A stretch of DNA of 64,000 nucleotides. Origin: Symbioplanes lichenis (GTDB lineage Bacteria > Actinomycetota > Actinomycetes > Mycobacteriales > Micromonosporaceae). Position 1 is the stretch's first letter. Every line of letters begins with the position of its first letter. Made by a program: the position numbers and the translations under genes. The DNA lies in assembly GCF_030709675.1 (NCBI RefSeq), contig NZ_JAUZQD010000010.1, positions 1 to 64,000 of the forward strand, written 5' to 3'. The notes beneath the pieces are model-generated. The model had not been told where the DNA came from. It saw nothing but the letters and a program-made list of their open reading frames with translations, and made no database searches. Shown one piece after another: positions 25,952 through 34,428 of the stretch.

Positions 25952-27742
25952 TCAGCCTGCGGCGATGAGGGCGCCGAGGGCTGAGGCCTGGGTGCGCCAG
26001 TCGCGGGGGTTGGGGGTGGTGCCGGTCCAGCGCTGGCCCAGCCGGTTGAGGGGGTCGCGGCCGGCGGACCAGACGGCGTCGGCCTGGGTGCGGGCGAAGG
26101 TGCGGTAGGTGGCCTGGCCGGTGACATCGGCGAGGTCGAGGAGGTGGCGCATGAAGATGCCCTTGAACTCCTTGGCGTTGTCGTCGCAGGTGCTGGTGCC
26201 CGTGTCGCACGACTCGGTGAGGATGCCGTTGGTGGTCAGGCGGGCGATCGCGGCGTCGGCCAGGGCTCGGGCGCGGGCCAGGACGGTGGTGCTGCCGGTG
26301 GCGCGGTAGAGCTCGACCGCCGCGCCGACGGCCAGACCCTGGTTGTACGAGTAGACCGTGCCGTTGTTGTTCGCGCACGAGCCGGTCAGGCCGTCGTTAA
26401 CCAGGTTGGATGAGTTGATCATGCCGCTCGCGGTGTACCAGTTCCAGCCCGCCACGGCGCGGTTCAGCCACGTGGTGTCGCCGGCGATCCGGTTGTGCAG
26501 GCTCGCGGTCAGGCGCACGTACAGGCCGATGGTGACCGCGTTCTTGTACGTCCGCTCGCGGTCCCACCACACGCCCCCGCCGCACGTCGACGTGTCCCAG
26601 AAGCCGTGCACGTAGGTCGCGATGGTGACCGCTTCGTCGAGGTAGCGCCGGTCGCCCGTCAGGTCGTACGCCTGGGTCCAGGCCAGGCCCCACCAGGCCG
26701 CGTCGTCGACCGCGCGGCTGATGAAGTGGCCCTCGATGGCGTCGCTGCTCTTCACGCCGGCCGGGAAGGCGGCCTGGTTGACGGTGAACGTGCGGTCGAC
26801 GATCCAGCGGTAGTCGGTGCGCCCGGTGCGCTGCATCCAGGCCATGACCGCGGTGACGGCATCGGCGGAGTTCCACCAGCTCGACGGCCACCACGCGGTG
26901 TCCGGCTGGTACGCCCACATGAGCGCGTCGGCAGCCGCGGCGGCCCGGTCACCGGCCGGACGCGCCCACGCCGTGCAACTGCCGTTGTTCCCGGTCACCG
27001 CTCGGCCGCAGGCGCGCAGGGCTCCGCCGTACAGAAGCAGCTTGGGGTCGCGGGCCGCGAACAGCGCCGTCCGGGTGCCGGTCGTGCGGCCCTTCATCTC
27101 CCAGGTGGCGCCCTCGTCCCACGTGCGGTCCAGCCAGACCTCGTCCCCGGCCGCGCCGCCGGCGATGGTGGCCCACATCATGCCGCGCGTGTCGGCGTGC
27201 AGCGCGATCGTGCGCCCGCTGAGCGTCGTGGCGGGCACCGGCTGCGTGTCGCCGGTCACGGGGGCGGCGCCGTCGCAGGCCACATCGCACGCCTGGGGCC
27301 GGAACCAGTCGGTGCACTGCACGCCGCCCGCGTCCCCGCAGGCCCGCAGCAGCCCGCGGCGGTGGTGCGCCGGGTCGGCCAGGTTGTACATGAGCGTGCG
27401 CGTGCCGGTCCACGTGCCCGGGATCGATGCCTGGCCAAGCAGGCCTTCCCACGTGGCGCCGCCGTCCCAGCTGCGGTCGAGCCACACCGCGTCGTCCGCC
27501 GTGCCGTTGTCGATGCTGGCCCACGCCATGACGTCGGCCTCGGACACGTGCAGCGCGATCCGGCGGCCGTTCTGCACCTTGTCGGGAACGGGGAACGTGT
27601 CCTGCTGCGCCCGGGCGGGATCCAGCGTGTCGCAGTGGAGGGAGCACACGGCCGGGGTCGCGGCCGAGGCGGTGACCGGGCCGATGACCGGGCCGGTGAG
27701 CGCGGCGACGAGAACGGGGATCAGCAATCGAAGCATGTGCAT
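25952..27742 (-). CDS. Secreted GH76 alpha-1,6-mannanase-type enzyme
   Basis: A 596-aa secreted protein with signal peptide about 1-28. Residues about 30-270 are two related beta-rich segments, each with a VWLDR-WD-GATWE motif and paired cysteines. The C-terminal 330 residues are the GH76 (alpha/alpha)6 barrel with the catalytic Asp-Asp pair in SRAVDDAAWWGLAW and family motifs WWDRERTYKNAVT and YSYNQGLAVG. It would hydrolyse alpha-1,6-mannan, for example from fungal walls. The repeated N-terminal segments probably bind carbohydrate or the cell surface. Confidence 0.88.
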   Translation of the reverse strand: MHMLRLLIPVLVAALTGPVIGPVTASAATPAVCSLHCDTLDPARAQQDTFPVPDKVQNGRRIALHVSEADVMAWASIDNGTADDAVWLDRSWDGGATWEGLLGQASIPGTWTGTRTLMYNLADPAHHRRGLLRACGDAGGVQCTDWFRPQACDVACDGAAPVTGDTQPVPATTLSGRTIALHADTRGMMWATIAGGAAGDEVWLDRTWDEGATWEMKGRTTGTRTALFAARDPKLLLYGGALRACGRAVTGNNGSCTAWARPAGDRAAAAADALMWAYQPDTAWWPSSWWNSADAVTAVMAWMQRTGRTDYRWIVDRTFTVNQAAFPAGVKSSDAIEGHFISRAVDDAAWWGLAWTQAYDLTGDRRYLDEAVTIATYVHGFWDTSTCGGGVWWDRERTYKNAVTIGLYVRLTASLHNRIAGDTTWLNRAVAGWNWYTASGMINSSNLVNDGLTGSCANNNGTVYSYNQGLAVGAAVELYRATGSTTVLARARALADAAIARLTTNGILTESCDTGTSTCDDNAKEFKGIFMRHLLDLADVTGQATYRTFARTQADAVWSAGRDPLNRLGQRWTGTTPNPRDWRTQASALGALIAAG

Positions 27743-27814
27743 GGGGGTGCTCCTTCGACGTGATCGTGAAGCTACGCCCTTAATCGAAATATGACAATGT
27801 TTACCGGTTCAAAG

Positions 27815-27825
27815 CCTACCGTAGG
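27815..27825. promoter_or_regulatory. Small palindrome upstream of ssuD
   Basis: CCTACCGTAGG, an 11-bp perfect odd palindrome, lies 4 bp before the ssuD-like start codon in an AT-richer stretch. A related CCTATAGG occurs upstream of the ssuA-like gene. A shared sulfur regulator is possible; weak evidence. Confidence 0.3.
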
Positions 27826-27828
27826 GGT

Positions 27829-28851
27829 ATGGAATACCTGTGGTACATCCCGAATCAGAACCGGCCCGGACACCGGGGCGACGACGTCGCCGCCGACCAC
27901 AACAGCCTGCACACCCTGACGACCCAGGCGCTGGCGCTCGAGGAGCACGGCTGGGGCGGCGCCCTGCTCGGCACCGGCTGGGGCCGGCCCGACACCTTCA
28001 CCGTGGCGACCGCCCTCGCCGCGCGCACCACGACCTTCAAGCCGCTGATCGCGATCCGGCCCGGCTACTGGCAACCGGCCCACTTCGCGTCGGCCGCGGC
28101 GACCCTGCAGCACTTGTCCGAGGGCCGGGTGCTGATCAACATCGTGTCGGGGCAGGACAATCTGGCGGCGTACGGGGACAGCGAGGGCGACCAGGCCCAC
28201 CGCTACGCCCGGACCAAGGAGTTCCTGCAGCTCACCAGGAGACTGTGGACGCAGGAGAACGTCACCTACGAGGGCGAGCACTTCCGGGTCCGCGACTCGA
28301 CGGTGGTGCCCCGGCCCTTCAAGCAACCGCGGCTCTACTTCGGCGGGGCGTCGGAGGCCGCCGAGCGGGTGGCCGCGACCGAGGCCGACGTGCAGCTCTT
28401 CTGGGGCGAGCCGCTGGCCGGCGTACGGGAAAGAATCGAACGCCTGCGGGCGCTGGAGCGTGAGCTCGGCCGTGAGCACGCGCCGCTGGAATTCGGCCTG
28501 CGGGTGACCACCTTCGTGCGGGACACCACCGAGCAGGCCTGGACCGACGCGGAGGCCAAGGTGGCCGATCTGGCCGGCGCGCACGAGAACGCGTTCCGCG
28601 CGGTCGGCCAGCAGCGCCTCCTCGACCTGAACCGGCGCGGCGACGTGCTGGACGACAACCTCTACACGGCGCCGGGGCGAGCCGGGGGCAGGGGAGCGGG
28701 CACGACCTGGCTGGTCGGCTCGGCCGAGGACGTGGCCCGCTCCCTGCGGAGGTACGCCGAGCTGGGGATCACGCACTTCGTGCTCTCCGACACGCCGTAC
28801 CTGCCCGAGATCAAGCGCCAGGGCGACCAGTTGCTGCCACTGCTGCGCTGA
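27829..28851 (+). CDS. ssuD: FMNH2-dependent alkanesulfonate monooxygenase (SsuD-like)
   Basis: A 340-aa luciferase-like flavin monooxygenase. Along its whole length it follows E. coli SsuD, including ALRPG/IRPG-type barrel strands, FNLVTG/INIVSGQD, the HSERY-like HRYARTKEF segment, PRLYFGGASEAAERVA, the WGEPL strand and GTTWLVGSAEDVA near the end. It would release sulfite from alkanesulfonates using FMNH2 from a separate reductase. It converges on the second LLM monooxygenase with a 41-bp overlap. The ABC importer beyond that supports a sulfonate-sulfur role. Confidence 0.85.
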   Translation: MEYLWYIPNQNRPGHRGDDVAADHNSLHTLTTQALALEEHGWGGALLGTGWGRPDTFTVATALAARTTTFKPLIAIRPGYWQPAHFASAAATLQHLSEGRVLINIVSGQDNLAAYGDSEGDQAHRYARTKEFLQLTRRLWTQENVTYEGEHFRVRDSTVVPRPFKQPRLYFGGASEAAERVAATEADVQLFWGEPLAGVRERIERLRALERELGREHAPLEFGLRVTTFVRDTTEQAWTDAEAKVADLAGAHENAFRAVGQQRLLDLNRRGDVLDDNLYTAPGRAGGRGAGTTWLVGSAEDVARSLRRYAELGITHFVLSDTPYLPEIKRQGDQLLPLLR

Positions 28852-30145
28852 GCCCCGGCAGCCCGTAGTGGTCCCGCAACGTCGTGCCGGTGTACTCCGT
28901 GCGGAACAGCCCCCGCCGCTGGAGGATCGGCACGACGTGGTCGACGAAGGCTTCCAGCCCGGAGGGCAGCACCGGCGGCATGATGTTGAAGCCGTCGGCC
29001 GCGCCGAGCCGGTGCCACTCCTCGATCGCGTCGGCGACCTGCTCGGGCGTGCCGGCGAAGGTCCGATGCCCGCGCCCGCCGCCGAGGCGCCCGATGAGCT
29101 GCCGTACGGTCAGCCGCTCGCGCCGGGCCAGCGTCACGATGAGCGTGTAACGGCTCTTCGCGCCCTCGATCTCGTCCTCGGGCGGCAAGTCCTCCGGCAG
29201 CTCCCGGTCCAGCCGCAGCTCGGCCGGGTCGACCTTCAGCGTGGTGGCGAGCTGCCGCAGCGCGTACTCCGGTTTGATCAGCCGGTCCAGCTCCTCCTCC
29301 AGCGCGAGCGCCTCGGCCTCGGTGGCGCCGATGGCGGGCACGATGCCGGGCAGGATCTTCACGGTGTCCGGGTCGCGGCCCAGCTCGGCCGCCCGCCGCT
29401 TGAGGTCGCGGGAGAAGTCCTGCGCCTCGGCGAGAGTCTGCTGCGCCGTGAACACCGCCTCGGCGTAGCGCGCGGCGAGGTGCCGCCCGTCCTGCGAGGA
29501 TCCGGCCTGCACGAGCAGCGGCCGGCCCTGCGGCGAGCGGGGGACGGTCAACGGCCCTTCGACCCGGAAGTACGGGCCCTCGTGGCGCGGCGGGCGAAGC
29601 AGGCTCTCGTCGCCCCACGTGCCGGACTCCTTGTCGCCGAGCGGGGCGTGCTCGTCCCAGCTGTCCCAGAGCTTGAGCGACACGTCGACGAACTCGGCGG
29701 CCCGGGCGTACCTGTCGCTGTGAGCCGGCAGCTCGGTCAGGTTGAAGTTGCGGGCGGCATCGACCCCGGCCGTGGTGACGATGTTCCAGCCGGCCCGGCC
29801 GCCGCTCACGTGGTCGAGCGACGCGAACCGCCGGGCCAGGTTGTAGGGCTCGTTGTAGGTCGTCGACGCGGTCGCGATCAGCCCGATCCGCTCGGTCGCC
29901 CCGGCGATCGCGGTCAGCAGCACGGTCGGCTCGAGGGTGCCCGCGGGTCGCCGCCCGATGTTGGTGAACAGCACGGGACTGTCGGCCAGGAAAATCGAGT
30001 CGAGCTTGCCGCGCTCGGCGATTTGCGCCAGCCGCTGGAAATGCCCCACATCGGTGATCGCGAACGGGTCGCTCTCGGGCAGCCGCCACGCCGCCTCGTG
30101 ATGCCCGACTCCCATGAGGAACGCGTTGAGGTGCAACGTACTCAT
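28811..30145 (-). CDS. NtaA/SnaA/DszA-type FMN-dependent monooxygenase
   Basis: A 444-aa luciferase-like monooxygenase of the NtaA/SnaA/SoxA/DszA group: FLMGVGHHEAAWRLPES, DSIFLADSPV, SGRAGWNIVTTAGVDAARNF and GRPLLVQAGSSQDGRHLAAR are family signatures. It uses FMNH2 supplied by another protein and probably attacks an organosulfur compound, given its place as the last gene of the ssu-type ABC operon. The ATG overlaps the stop of a tiny upstream frame (ATGA, 30142-30145), the last link of a chain of tandem copies leading from ssuB. Confidence 0.85.
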   Translation of the reverse strand: MSTLHLNAFLMGVGHHEAAWRLPESDPFAITDVGHFQRLAQIAERGKLDSIFLADSPVLFTNIGRRPAGTLEPTVLLTAIAGATERIGLIATASTTYNEPYNLARRFASLDHVSGGRAGWNIVTTAGVDAARNFNLTELPAHSDRYARAAEFVDVSLKLWDSWDEHAPLGDKESGTWGDESLLRPPRHEGPYFRVEGPLTVPRSPQGRPLLVQAGSSQDGRHLAARYAEAVFTAQQTLAEAQDFSRDLKRRAAELGRDPDTVKILPGIVPAIGATEAEALALEEELDRLIKPEYALRQLATTLKVDPAELRLDRELPEDLPPEDEIEGAKSRYTLIVTLARRERLTVRQLIGRLGGGRGHRTFAGTPEQVADAIEEWHRLGAADGFNIMPPVLPSGLEAFVDHVVPILQRRGLFRTEYTGTTLRDHYGLPGLSAAVAATGRPGA

Positions 30146-30241
30146 GCGACAACCCCCAGCTGCTTTCTCACGCGGCCACCCCCAGCGCGTTTCTCACGCG
30201 GCCACCCCCAGCGCGTTTCTCATGCGGCCACCCCCAGCGCG
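30142..30241 (-). repeat. 26-bp tandem repeats forming chained 9-codon mini-ORFs
   Basis: Three near-identical 26-bp units (30164-30189, 30190-30215, 30216-30241), preceded by a diverged fourth, lie between ssuB and the monooxygenase gene. On the minus strand they encode MRNALGVAA (30194-30223), MRNALGVAA (30168-30197) and MRKQLGVVA (30142-30171). Each starts in an ATGA or GTGA overlap with the preceding stop, and the last stop overlaps the monooxygenase ATG. The unit is a copy of the ssuB C-terminus (ALGVAA plus stop). Confidence 0.92.
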
Positions 30242-30903
30242 GCGAGCAGCGACTCCCGATGGGCCGTCGCCGACTGCCCCCGGTCGATGCGCTGGTCGAT
30301 CGCGATCCGGCCGTCGTCGAGGACGAGCACCCGGTCGGCGAGCGTGACGGCCTCGTCCACGTCGTGCGTGACCAGCAGCACCGCCGGCCGGTGCCGTGCG
30401 CACAGCTCGCGCAGCAGCCCGTGCATCCTGATCCGGGTCAGCGCGTCGAGCGCCCCGAACGGCTCGTCGGCCAGCAGCAGTTGCGGCTCGGACACCAGCG
30501 ACCGGGCCAGGGCCACCCGCTGCTGCTCGCCGCCGGAGAGCTCGTTGGGCCACGCCTGCTCACGGCCCTCCAGGCCCACCTCGGCCAGCGCCGCCCGGCC
30601 CCGCAGCGCGGCGTCCGCCCCGCGCAGGCCCAGCACGACGTTGGTGAGCACGCGCTGCCAGGGGAGCAGGCGGGCGTCCTGGAAGACCACGGACAGGCTG
30701 CGTGGCACCCGGACGGCGCCCGAGCCGGTGACGTCGCGGTCCAGCCCGGCCAGCGCGCGCAGCAGCGTGCTCTTGCCCGACCCGCTGCGCCCGAGCAGGG
30801 CGACGAACTCACCCTGGCCGATCGTCAGATCCAGATCGTCGAGTACGGTCCGGGCGCCGAAGCCCCGCGACAGCCCCTCGACCCGGACCGCCGGGTCCGT
30901 CAT
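30220..30903 (-). CDS. ssuB: ABC transporter ATP-binding protein (SsuB-like)
   Basis: A 227-aa ATPase of the nitrate/sulfonate/taurine importer family. Walker A GRSGSGKST, Q-loop VVFQDARLLPWQ, signature LSGGEQQRVALARSL, Walker B LLLADEPFGALD and switch histidine VTHDVDEA are all intact. It ends in the first unit of a 26-bp tandem repeat. The ATG at 30903 overlaps by one base the stop of an 11-codon mini-ORF copied from the ssuC end. Confidence 0.92.
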   Translation of the reverse strand: MTDPAVRVEGLSRGFGARTVLDDLDLTIGQGEFVALLGRSGSGKSTLLRALAGLDRDVTGSGAVRVPRSLSVVFQDARLLPWQRVLTNVVLGLRGADAALRGRAALAEVGLEGREQAWPNELSGGEQQRVALARSLVSEPQLLLADEPFGALDALTRIRMHGLLRELCARHRPAVLLVTHDVDEAVTLADRVLVLDDGRIAIDQRIDRGQSATAHRESLLAALGVAA

Positions 30904-30994
30904 CAATCCGCCGGCGTGCGCCGCCATGTCGGGGCCATCCTCCGCGTCAGCCTTCAGTCCGCCAGCGTGCGCCGCCATGTCAGGGCCCTCCTCT
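30902..30994 (-). repeat. 51-bp-period duplication of the ssuC 3' end
   Basis: A 42-bp segment at 30953-30994, holding the last codons and stop of the permease gene, is repeated at 30902-30943 with six mismatches. The copy makes an 11-codon frame MAPTWRRTPAD (30903-30938, minus strand), mimicking the permease end ALTWRRTLAD. Its stop overlaps the ssuB ATG as TGATG. Confidence 0.9.
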
Positions 30995-31751
30995 GCACCA
31001 GCCGGACGGCGCCGTCGGAGAGCAGCCCGAGGACGCCGTAGAGCACCAGGCCGACCACGATGATGTCGGTCTGGCCGTACTCGCGGGCCAGCTCCATCAT
31101 GTATCCGATCCCGCTCGTGGAATTGATCTGCTCGACGACCACCAGCGCCAGCCACGCGTTGACGACCGCGAAGCGCAGCCCGAGCAGGAAGCCGGGCAGG
31201 GCCCCGGGCAGCACGATGCGCCGCAGGAACGTGCCCGTACGCAACCGCAGGCTCTCGCCCAGCTCCACGTACCGGCTGTCGATGCCGCGCAGCCCGTTGT
31301 GCGTGTGGATGTAGACGGGCACGAAGACGCCGAGCGTGATCGTGGTGACCTTCATGCCCTCGCCGATGCCCAGCCACAGGATCAGCAGCGGGATCAGTGC
31401 CAGCGACGGGATGGCCCGCTTGATCTGGATCGGGCCGTCGAGGATCGCCTCGCCCCAGCGGCTCAGCCCCGAGATCAGCGCGAGGACCGTGCCGATGGCC
31501 ACCCCGAAGAGCAGCCCGAGACCGGCCCGCTGCGACGAGATGGCCAGGTTGTCCTGCAGCCGGCCGTCCGCGATCAGGTCGCCGGTGGTGGTGACCACCG
31601 TCCACGGCGCCGACAAGGTGCGCGGGTCGAGCCAGCCCAGCGCCGAGGCCACCGACCAGATCGCGAGCAGCAGGACCGGGCCCAGCGCGGCGCCGAGCGG
31701 GATCGGCCGGCCGGGACCGAGGCGGCGCCGGTGCGGGCTCAGCAGGCTCAC
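30954..31751 (-). CDS. ssuC: ABC transporter permease (SsuC-like)
   Basis: A 265-aa inner-membrane permease with about six helices. It carries the EAA-type cytoplasmic loop FRFAV/GESLRLRTGTFLRRIVLPGALPG that contacts the ATPase, and the SsuC-like VVVEQINSTSGIGYMM near the end. The GTG at 31751 overlaps the stop of the binding-protein gene (GTGA), so translation is coupled. Its last codons lie in a duplicated segment that continues beyond the stop. Confidence 0.9.
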   Translation of the reverse strand: MSLLSPHRRRLGPGRPIPLGAALGPVLLLAIWSVASALGWLDPRTLSAPWTVVTTTGDLIADGRLQDNLAISSQRAGLGLLFGVAIGTVLALISGLSRWGEAILDGPIQIKRAIPSLALIPLLILWLGIGEGMKVTTITLGVFVPVYIHTHNGLRGIDSRYVELGESLRLRTGTFLRRIVLPGALPGFLLGLRFAVVNAWLALVVVEQINSTSGIGYMMELAREYGQTDIIVVGLVLYGVLGLLSDGAVRLVQRRALTWRRTLAD

Positions 31752-32803
31752 GACACACCCGCGGCGGCGAGGGCGTCGGCGGCGATGCGCTCGTAGCGGC
31801 GGTCGTACAGGTCCTCGGCCTTGAGGGGTTTGTTGTTCGTCTCCTGGGCCAGCAGGTCGATCGTCTCCTGGTGGCGGCCGATCGCCTCGGTCCAGCTCGC
31901 CGGGATGTCCGCGACCCCGGCGTTGTCCACGATCCATCGGCCGTCGGCGGCGGTCAGCCCCTGGTCCTTGACGTAGTAGCGCTCGATCCACTCGTCCGGG
32001 TTCGCCTCGCGCCACCGCCACGCCCGGGCCCACGCCTGCACGTACTGACGGATGGCCGCCGCCTTGCCCGCGTCCAGCAGCACGGTCTCCGGGGCGTACA
32101 GGTGGCCGGGGTCGTCCCGCAGGCCGTGCGCGATCGTGGTGGCGCCGTCCCGGGCGTACTTGGTCTCGTAGCGTTTGATCTGCACCCCGCCGATGGGCGC
32201 CACCTCGACCTGCCGGCTCGCCAGCGCCGTGACGTAGACGTCGTTGGTGCTGGACAGCTCGACCAGCTGCACGTCCTGCTTGGTCAGCCCGGCCTTGTGC
32301 AGCGCGCGCAGGACCAGTGCGCCCTGCGCCTGCCCGGGGCTGTAGGCGACCTTCTTGCCGCGGAAGTCCTTCAGCTCCCGCACGGCCACTCCGGGGGCGA
32401 TGCCGAACCGATAGATCGCGTGGCGGAGCGGGTCCTGGCGGAACTTCGCCGCCACGATCTTCGTCGGGATGCCGGTCCAGTGCGAGTGGATCGGCGGGAT
32501 GTCGGCGACGGACCCGAGGTCCAGCGCCTGGGCCCGGAAGGCCTCGATGGTCTGCGGGCCGCCGCTGATGTTGGCCCACTGCACCTCGAAGTCGAACTTG
32601 TCCGCCTCGCCGGAGAACTCGAGCGCCTTCTGATGCTCCTTGTCCCCGACGACCAGCTTGGTGCCGCCCGGCACCTTGTCGGGCAGGGCCGCGGTCACGG
32701 CCAGGGTCGCGGCGGGGCCGTCGCCGCCACAGCCGGTCAGGCTCAGGAAGGCCGCGCCGGCGCCGGCGGCCAGGAGTGCTCTGCGGTTCAGGGAAAGAGT
32801 CAC
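31748..32803 (-). CDS. ssuA: ABC transporter substrate-binding lipoprotein (SsuA-like)
   Basis: A 351-aa lipoprotein with a twin-arginine-like start (NRRALLAAGAGAAFLSLTGC) whose cysteine is the lipid-attachment site. The body resembles the nitrate/sulfonate/taurine binding family: ALDLGSVADIPPIHSH, DFRGKKVAYSPGQAQG, LRALHKAGLT and QVEVAPIGG. It probably binds an aliphatic sulfonate or related organosulfur compound and feeds SsuC/SsuB. The GTG start has GGAGGT upstream. First gene of the minus-strand operon ssuA-ssuC-ssuB-monooxygenase. Confidence 0.85.
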   Translation of the reverse strand: MTLSLNRRALLAAGAGAAFLSLTGCGGDGPAATLAVTAALPDKVPGGTKLVVGDKEHQKALEFSGEADKFDFEVQWANISGGPQTIEAFRAQALDLGSVADIPPIHSHWTGIPTKIVAAKFRQDPLRHAIYRFGIAPGVAVRELKDFRGKKVAYSPGQAQGALVLRALHKAGLTKQDVQLVELSSTNDVYVTALASRQVEVAPIGGVQIKRYETKYARDGATTIAHGLRDDPGHLYAPETVLLDAGKAAAIRQYVQAWARAWRWREANPDEWIERYYVKDQGLTAADGRWIVDNAGVADIPASWTEAIGRHQETIDLLAQETNNKPLKAEDLYDRRYERIAADALAAAGVS

Positions 32804-32840
32804 GTCAATACCTCCGTGCCTCCAGGCTCAGCCTCCATCT

Positions 32841-32848
32841 CCTATAGG
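32841..32848. promoter_or_regulatory. CCTATAGG palindrome upstream of the ssu operon
   Basis: An 8-bp palindrome in an AT-rich stretch between the ssuA-like start and the end of the AEC transporter gene. It resembles the CCTACCGTAGG before the ssuD-like gene. Too short to be certain. Confidence 0.25.
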
Positions 32849-32859
32849 TCAACTATGCT

Positions 32860-33792
32860 TTAACGGATTGAGACACTCGTGAAGAGGAAGGAGATCAGCA
32901 GCAGCACCGGCACGCAGGCGATCGTCGAGGCGAAGACGGCGTCGCGGACCAGGATCAGCGCGACGCCCGAGCGCTGGGCGAGCAGGAAGACGTTCTGGGC
33001 GGCCGGGAGCGCGGCCAGCACCGTCACCGCGTACACCTGGTCGTGGGTCAGGCCGAGCGCGACGCCCAGCAGGAAGGCCAGCGCGGGCATGACGGTGACC
33101 TTGAGGGCGACCGAGGCGAGCGCCGGGCGGCGGTCCGGGCCGGCGTCGAGCACCCGGCGGCCCGACAGGGACATGCCGAAGGCGATGAGGACCACGGGCA
33201 CGGCGGCGGCGCCGATCGTGGAGACCAGATCGGCGAGTACGCCCGGCAGCGTCACCCCCGTGAGATTGGCCACCAGCCCCAGCAGCACCGCGATCGTCAT
33301 CGGATTGCGCAACGGCGCGGTGAGCACCGCCCGCCACTCGGCCCGGCCGGTGAGACTCATCTCCAGCAGGATGATCGTCAGCGGCATGAGGATCAGCGTC
33401 TGCAGCACGATGACCGGCACGACGAGCGTGGGGTCGCCCAGCACATAGGTCGCCACCGGGATGCCGATGTTGCCCGCGTTGGTGTAGCCGCCCGCCATGG
33501 CGCCCAGCACCCGCGCCGGCCGCTCGAGCCGCCGGAAGGTCACGGCGAAGAGCGCGAAGCAGAGCAGCGCCGCCGCCGTCGAGACCAGCAGCGGCTCGCT
33601 GAAGAGCAGGCCCAGGTCGGCGCCGGCCACGCCCGCGAAGAGCAGGCACGGCGCGAGGGCCAGATAACTCACCCGGCCCAGGACCGCCTCGCTGTGCTCG
33701 GGCAGCCGGCCCCAGCGGCGCAGGATCCAGCCCACCAGCACGATCCCGCCGATGAGCGCGAAGCCGGTGAAAGCGGAGATCACCTCTCGCAC
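32860..33792 (-). CDS. AEC (auxin efflux carrier) family transporter
   Basis: A 310-aa membrane protein with about ten helices in two inverted halves. The first has the GGYTNAGNIGIPVA crossover typical of the AEC/BART group; the second contains LAALPAAQNVFLLAQRSG. Family members export or exchange organic acids, amino acids or auxin-like anions; the substrate is unknown. The GTG at 33792 has GGAAG 6 bp upstream. Divergent from the maltokinase-cap-like gene 15 bp away, so the two promoters must lie inside each other's 5' region or transcripts are leaderless. Confidence 0.82.
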   Translation of the reverse strand: MREVISAFTGFALIGGIVLVGWILRRWGRLPEHSEAVLGRVSYLALAPCLLFAGVAGADLGLLFSEPLLVSTAAALLCFALFAVTFRRLERPARVLGAMAGGYTNAGNIGIPVATYVLGDPTLVVPVIVLQTLILMPLTIILLEMSLTGRAEWRAVLTAPLRNPMTIAVLLGLVANLTGVTLPGVLADLVSTIGAAAVPVVLIAFGMSLSGRRVLDAGPDRRPALASVALKVTVMPALAFLLGVALGLTHDQVYAVTVLAALPAAQNVFLLAQRSGVALILVRDAVFASTIACVPVLLLISFLFTSVSIR

Positions 33793-33807
33793 ACTAATCT
33801 TCCGGGC

Positions 33808-34428
33808 ATGGCGCTCCTTCACAAGGCTCAGATCAATCCCGGCAAGCTCGACCTGGTCGCCGCCTGGCTGCCCGGCCGGCCCTGGTACGACGGGCCCGCC
33901 GCCCCGGCCCTGGTCCGGGTCGCGGCGGCCCGCTTCGACGATCCGGCCGGCGAGGTCGGCCTCGAGACCATGCTCGTGGGTACGGGCGACGGGCTCGTCT
34001 GGCACGTCCCGCTCACCTATCGCGGCGCGCCGCTCGAGGGCGCCGAGGAATGGCTGGTCGGCACCACCGAACACTCCGTGCTGGGCACCCGCTGGGTCTA
34101 CGACGCGGCGGGCGACCCGGTCTACGCCGCCCAGCTGGCCGCGATCATCCGGGCGGCCGGGCACCAGGCGGTCGAGGAGTTCGAGATCGACGGCGAGCGG
34201 GTGCCCCGCGAGACCGACACCAAGCTGACCGGCAGCGGCGCCGACGTGGCCGCGCCCACCGCGGTGACCGGGGTCGAGGACGGCGAGCCCACCGTCATCA
34301 CCACCGACACGGTGACGATCAGCCTCAACCGGGTGCCCACGACCGCGGTCGACCCGGCCGACGCCGGCGTGCTGACCGCCTGCTGGTCCGGACAGGAAGT
34401 GCCGGTCGTCCTTGCCCGCCTCCGATAA
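33808..34428 (+). CDS. Maltokinase N-terminal cap-like domain protein
   Basis: A 206-aa actinobacterial protein that resembles the N-terminal cap domain of maltokinase and is often misannotated as a glycogen-branching protein. Recognisable features are INPGKLDLVAAWLPGRPWY, the conserved DDPAGEVGLETMLV, HVPLTYRGAPLEGAEEWLVG and TEHSVLGTRWVYDA. No kinase domain is present, so the function is unknown. The 3' end overlaps the following MFS gene by 17 bp, suggesting an operon with the MFS protein and the Ser/Thr kinase. Confidence 0.8.
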   Translation: MALLHKAQINPGKLDLVAAWLPGRPWYDGPAAPALVRVAAARFDDPAGEVGLETMLVGTGDGLVWHVPLTYRGAPLEGAEEWLVGTTEHSVLGTRWVYDAAGDPVYAAQLAAIIRAAGHQAVEEFEIDGERVPRETDTKLTGSGADVAAPTAVTGVEDGEPTVITTDTVTISLNRVPTTAVDPADAGVLTACWSGQEVPVVLARLR

